A stretch of DNA of 5,506 bases from JAHCIE01 sp034431435 (lineage in GTDB: Bacteria; Chloroflexota; Anaerolineae; Epilineales; JAHCIE01): positions 1 through 5,506 of the forward strand of contig DAOUDG010000041.1 of the NCBI GenBank assembly GCA_034431435.1, given 5' to 3'. Below, piece after piece: positions 5,416 through 5,506 of the stretch (position 1 is the first letter of the stretch; each line of letters starts with the position of its first letter). The notes under the pieces were generated by a model. It ran no database searches. It worked only from the letters and a program-made list of their open reading frames with translations, and was not told the origin of the DNA. A program made the position numbers and the translations under genes.

Positions 5416-5423
5416 TTTTTTTG
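5416..5423. repeat. Probable right copy of the target duplication of the ISNCY-like IS
   Basis: TTTTTTTG directly follows the right IS tip and resembles CTTTTTG at 3733-3739. On the minus strand it encodes the Lys run where the IS630 gene was split. Confidence 0.4.
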
Positions 5424-5506
5424 CAGCGTACTGCGGGTCGGGGCTGGTGATCCAGCGTTTGGCGCGCTTCCAGCCGATGCCCAAGCGCTTGAGCGTCTGG
5501 CGGATG
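5416..5506 (-). pseudogene. IS630-family transposase, upstream part of the gene split by the IS
   Basis: On the minus strand 30 codons read IRQTLKRLGIGWKRAKRWIT then SPDPQYAAKK. This is the end of the N-terminal winged-helix/HTH region and the linker typical of IS630 transposases (G-W-x-x-x-R-x-x-R-W, S-P-D-P-x-Y). The sequence runs straight on, across the inserted IS, into KKRRDRLIRVAQ at 3738 and downward, so both pieces come from one gene. The true start lies right of the window. This is the second visible segment of the IS630 element. Confidence 0.85.

Noticed and set aside
5416..5422. T7 run after the transposase stop as a Rho-independent terminator
   Set aside because: No GC-rich hairpin directly precedes it, and the run is part of the IS630 lysine codons at the insertion target.
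1..5506. CRISPR array, tRNA or rRNA
   Set aside because: No regularly spaced direct repeats and no cloverleaf or rRNA-like sequence were seen on either strand.

Overview
This window is a stack of bacterial mobile elements. I see no chromosomal housekeeping gene, tRNA, rRNA or CRISPR array. The DNA is GC-rich, and the mix of IS3, ISAs1, IS21 and IS630 pieces with a large serine recombinase shows a bacterium with a heavy IS load. The sequence does not identify the lineage.

Layout. (1) Positions 1-1921 look like a very small element made of a short ORF (151-381) and a large serine recombinase (from 314). It is bounded by 24-bp inverted arms (3-26 and 1896-1919, 20 of 24 pairing), each next to a TC dinucleotide (1-2 and 1920-1921). 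This is what the two halves of a split serine-integrase attP should look like. (2) Positions 1920-2673 are the 5' part of an IS3-family element on the minus strand: a complete orfA, an orfB cut at its first catalytic Asp codon, and one terminal repeat. (3) About 2677-2894 is the start of an ISAs1-type element on the plus strand. (4) Positions 2895-3100 are the istB end of an IS21-type element on the minus strand. (5) Positions 3101-3739 and 5416-5506 are two pieces of one IS630-type transposase gene on the minus strand. (6) Positions 3740-5415 are a complete 1,676-bp IS with a zinc-finger/DDE transposase (ISNCY/ISL3-like), which splits the IS630 gene.

Elements 3 to 6 are nested: ISAs1 is interrupted by IS21, IS21 by IS630, and IS630 by the ISNCY-like IS. 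Their missing halves should therefore lie to the right of the window in the reverse order. On the left, the recombinase element appears to have entered IS3 orfB, so the rest of orfB should lie just left of position 1.

Functional state. The recombinase has its catalytic and zinc-ribbon residues, but its reading frame has no stop inside the element. In the integrated state it reads antisense through IS3 to 2503. In a predicted circle it would read through the joined att site into the element's left end. The ISAs1, IS21, IS630 and IS3 transposition genes are all broken. The ISNCY-like transposase has a -1 frame change and an in-frame TAG, so it is probably inactive unless recoded.
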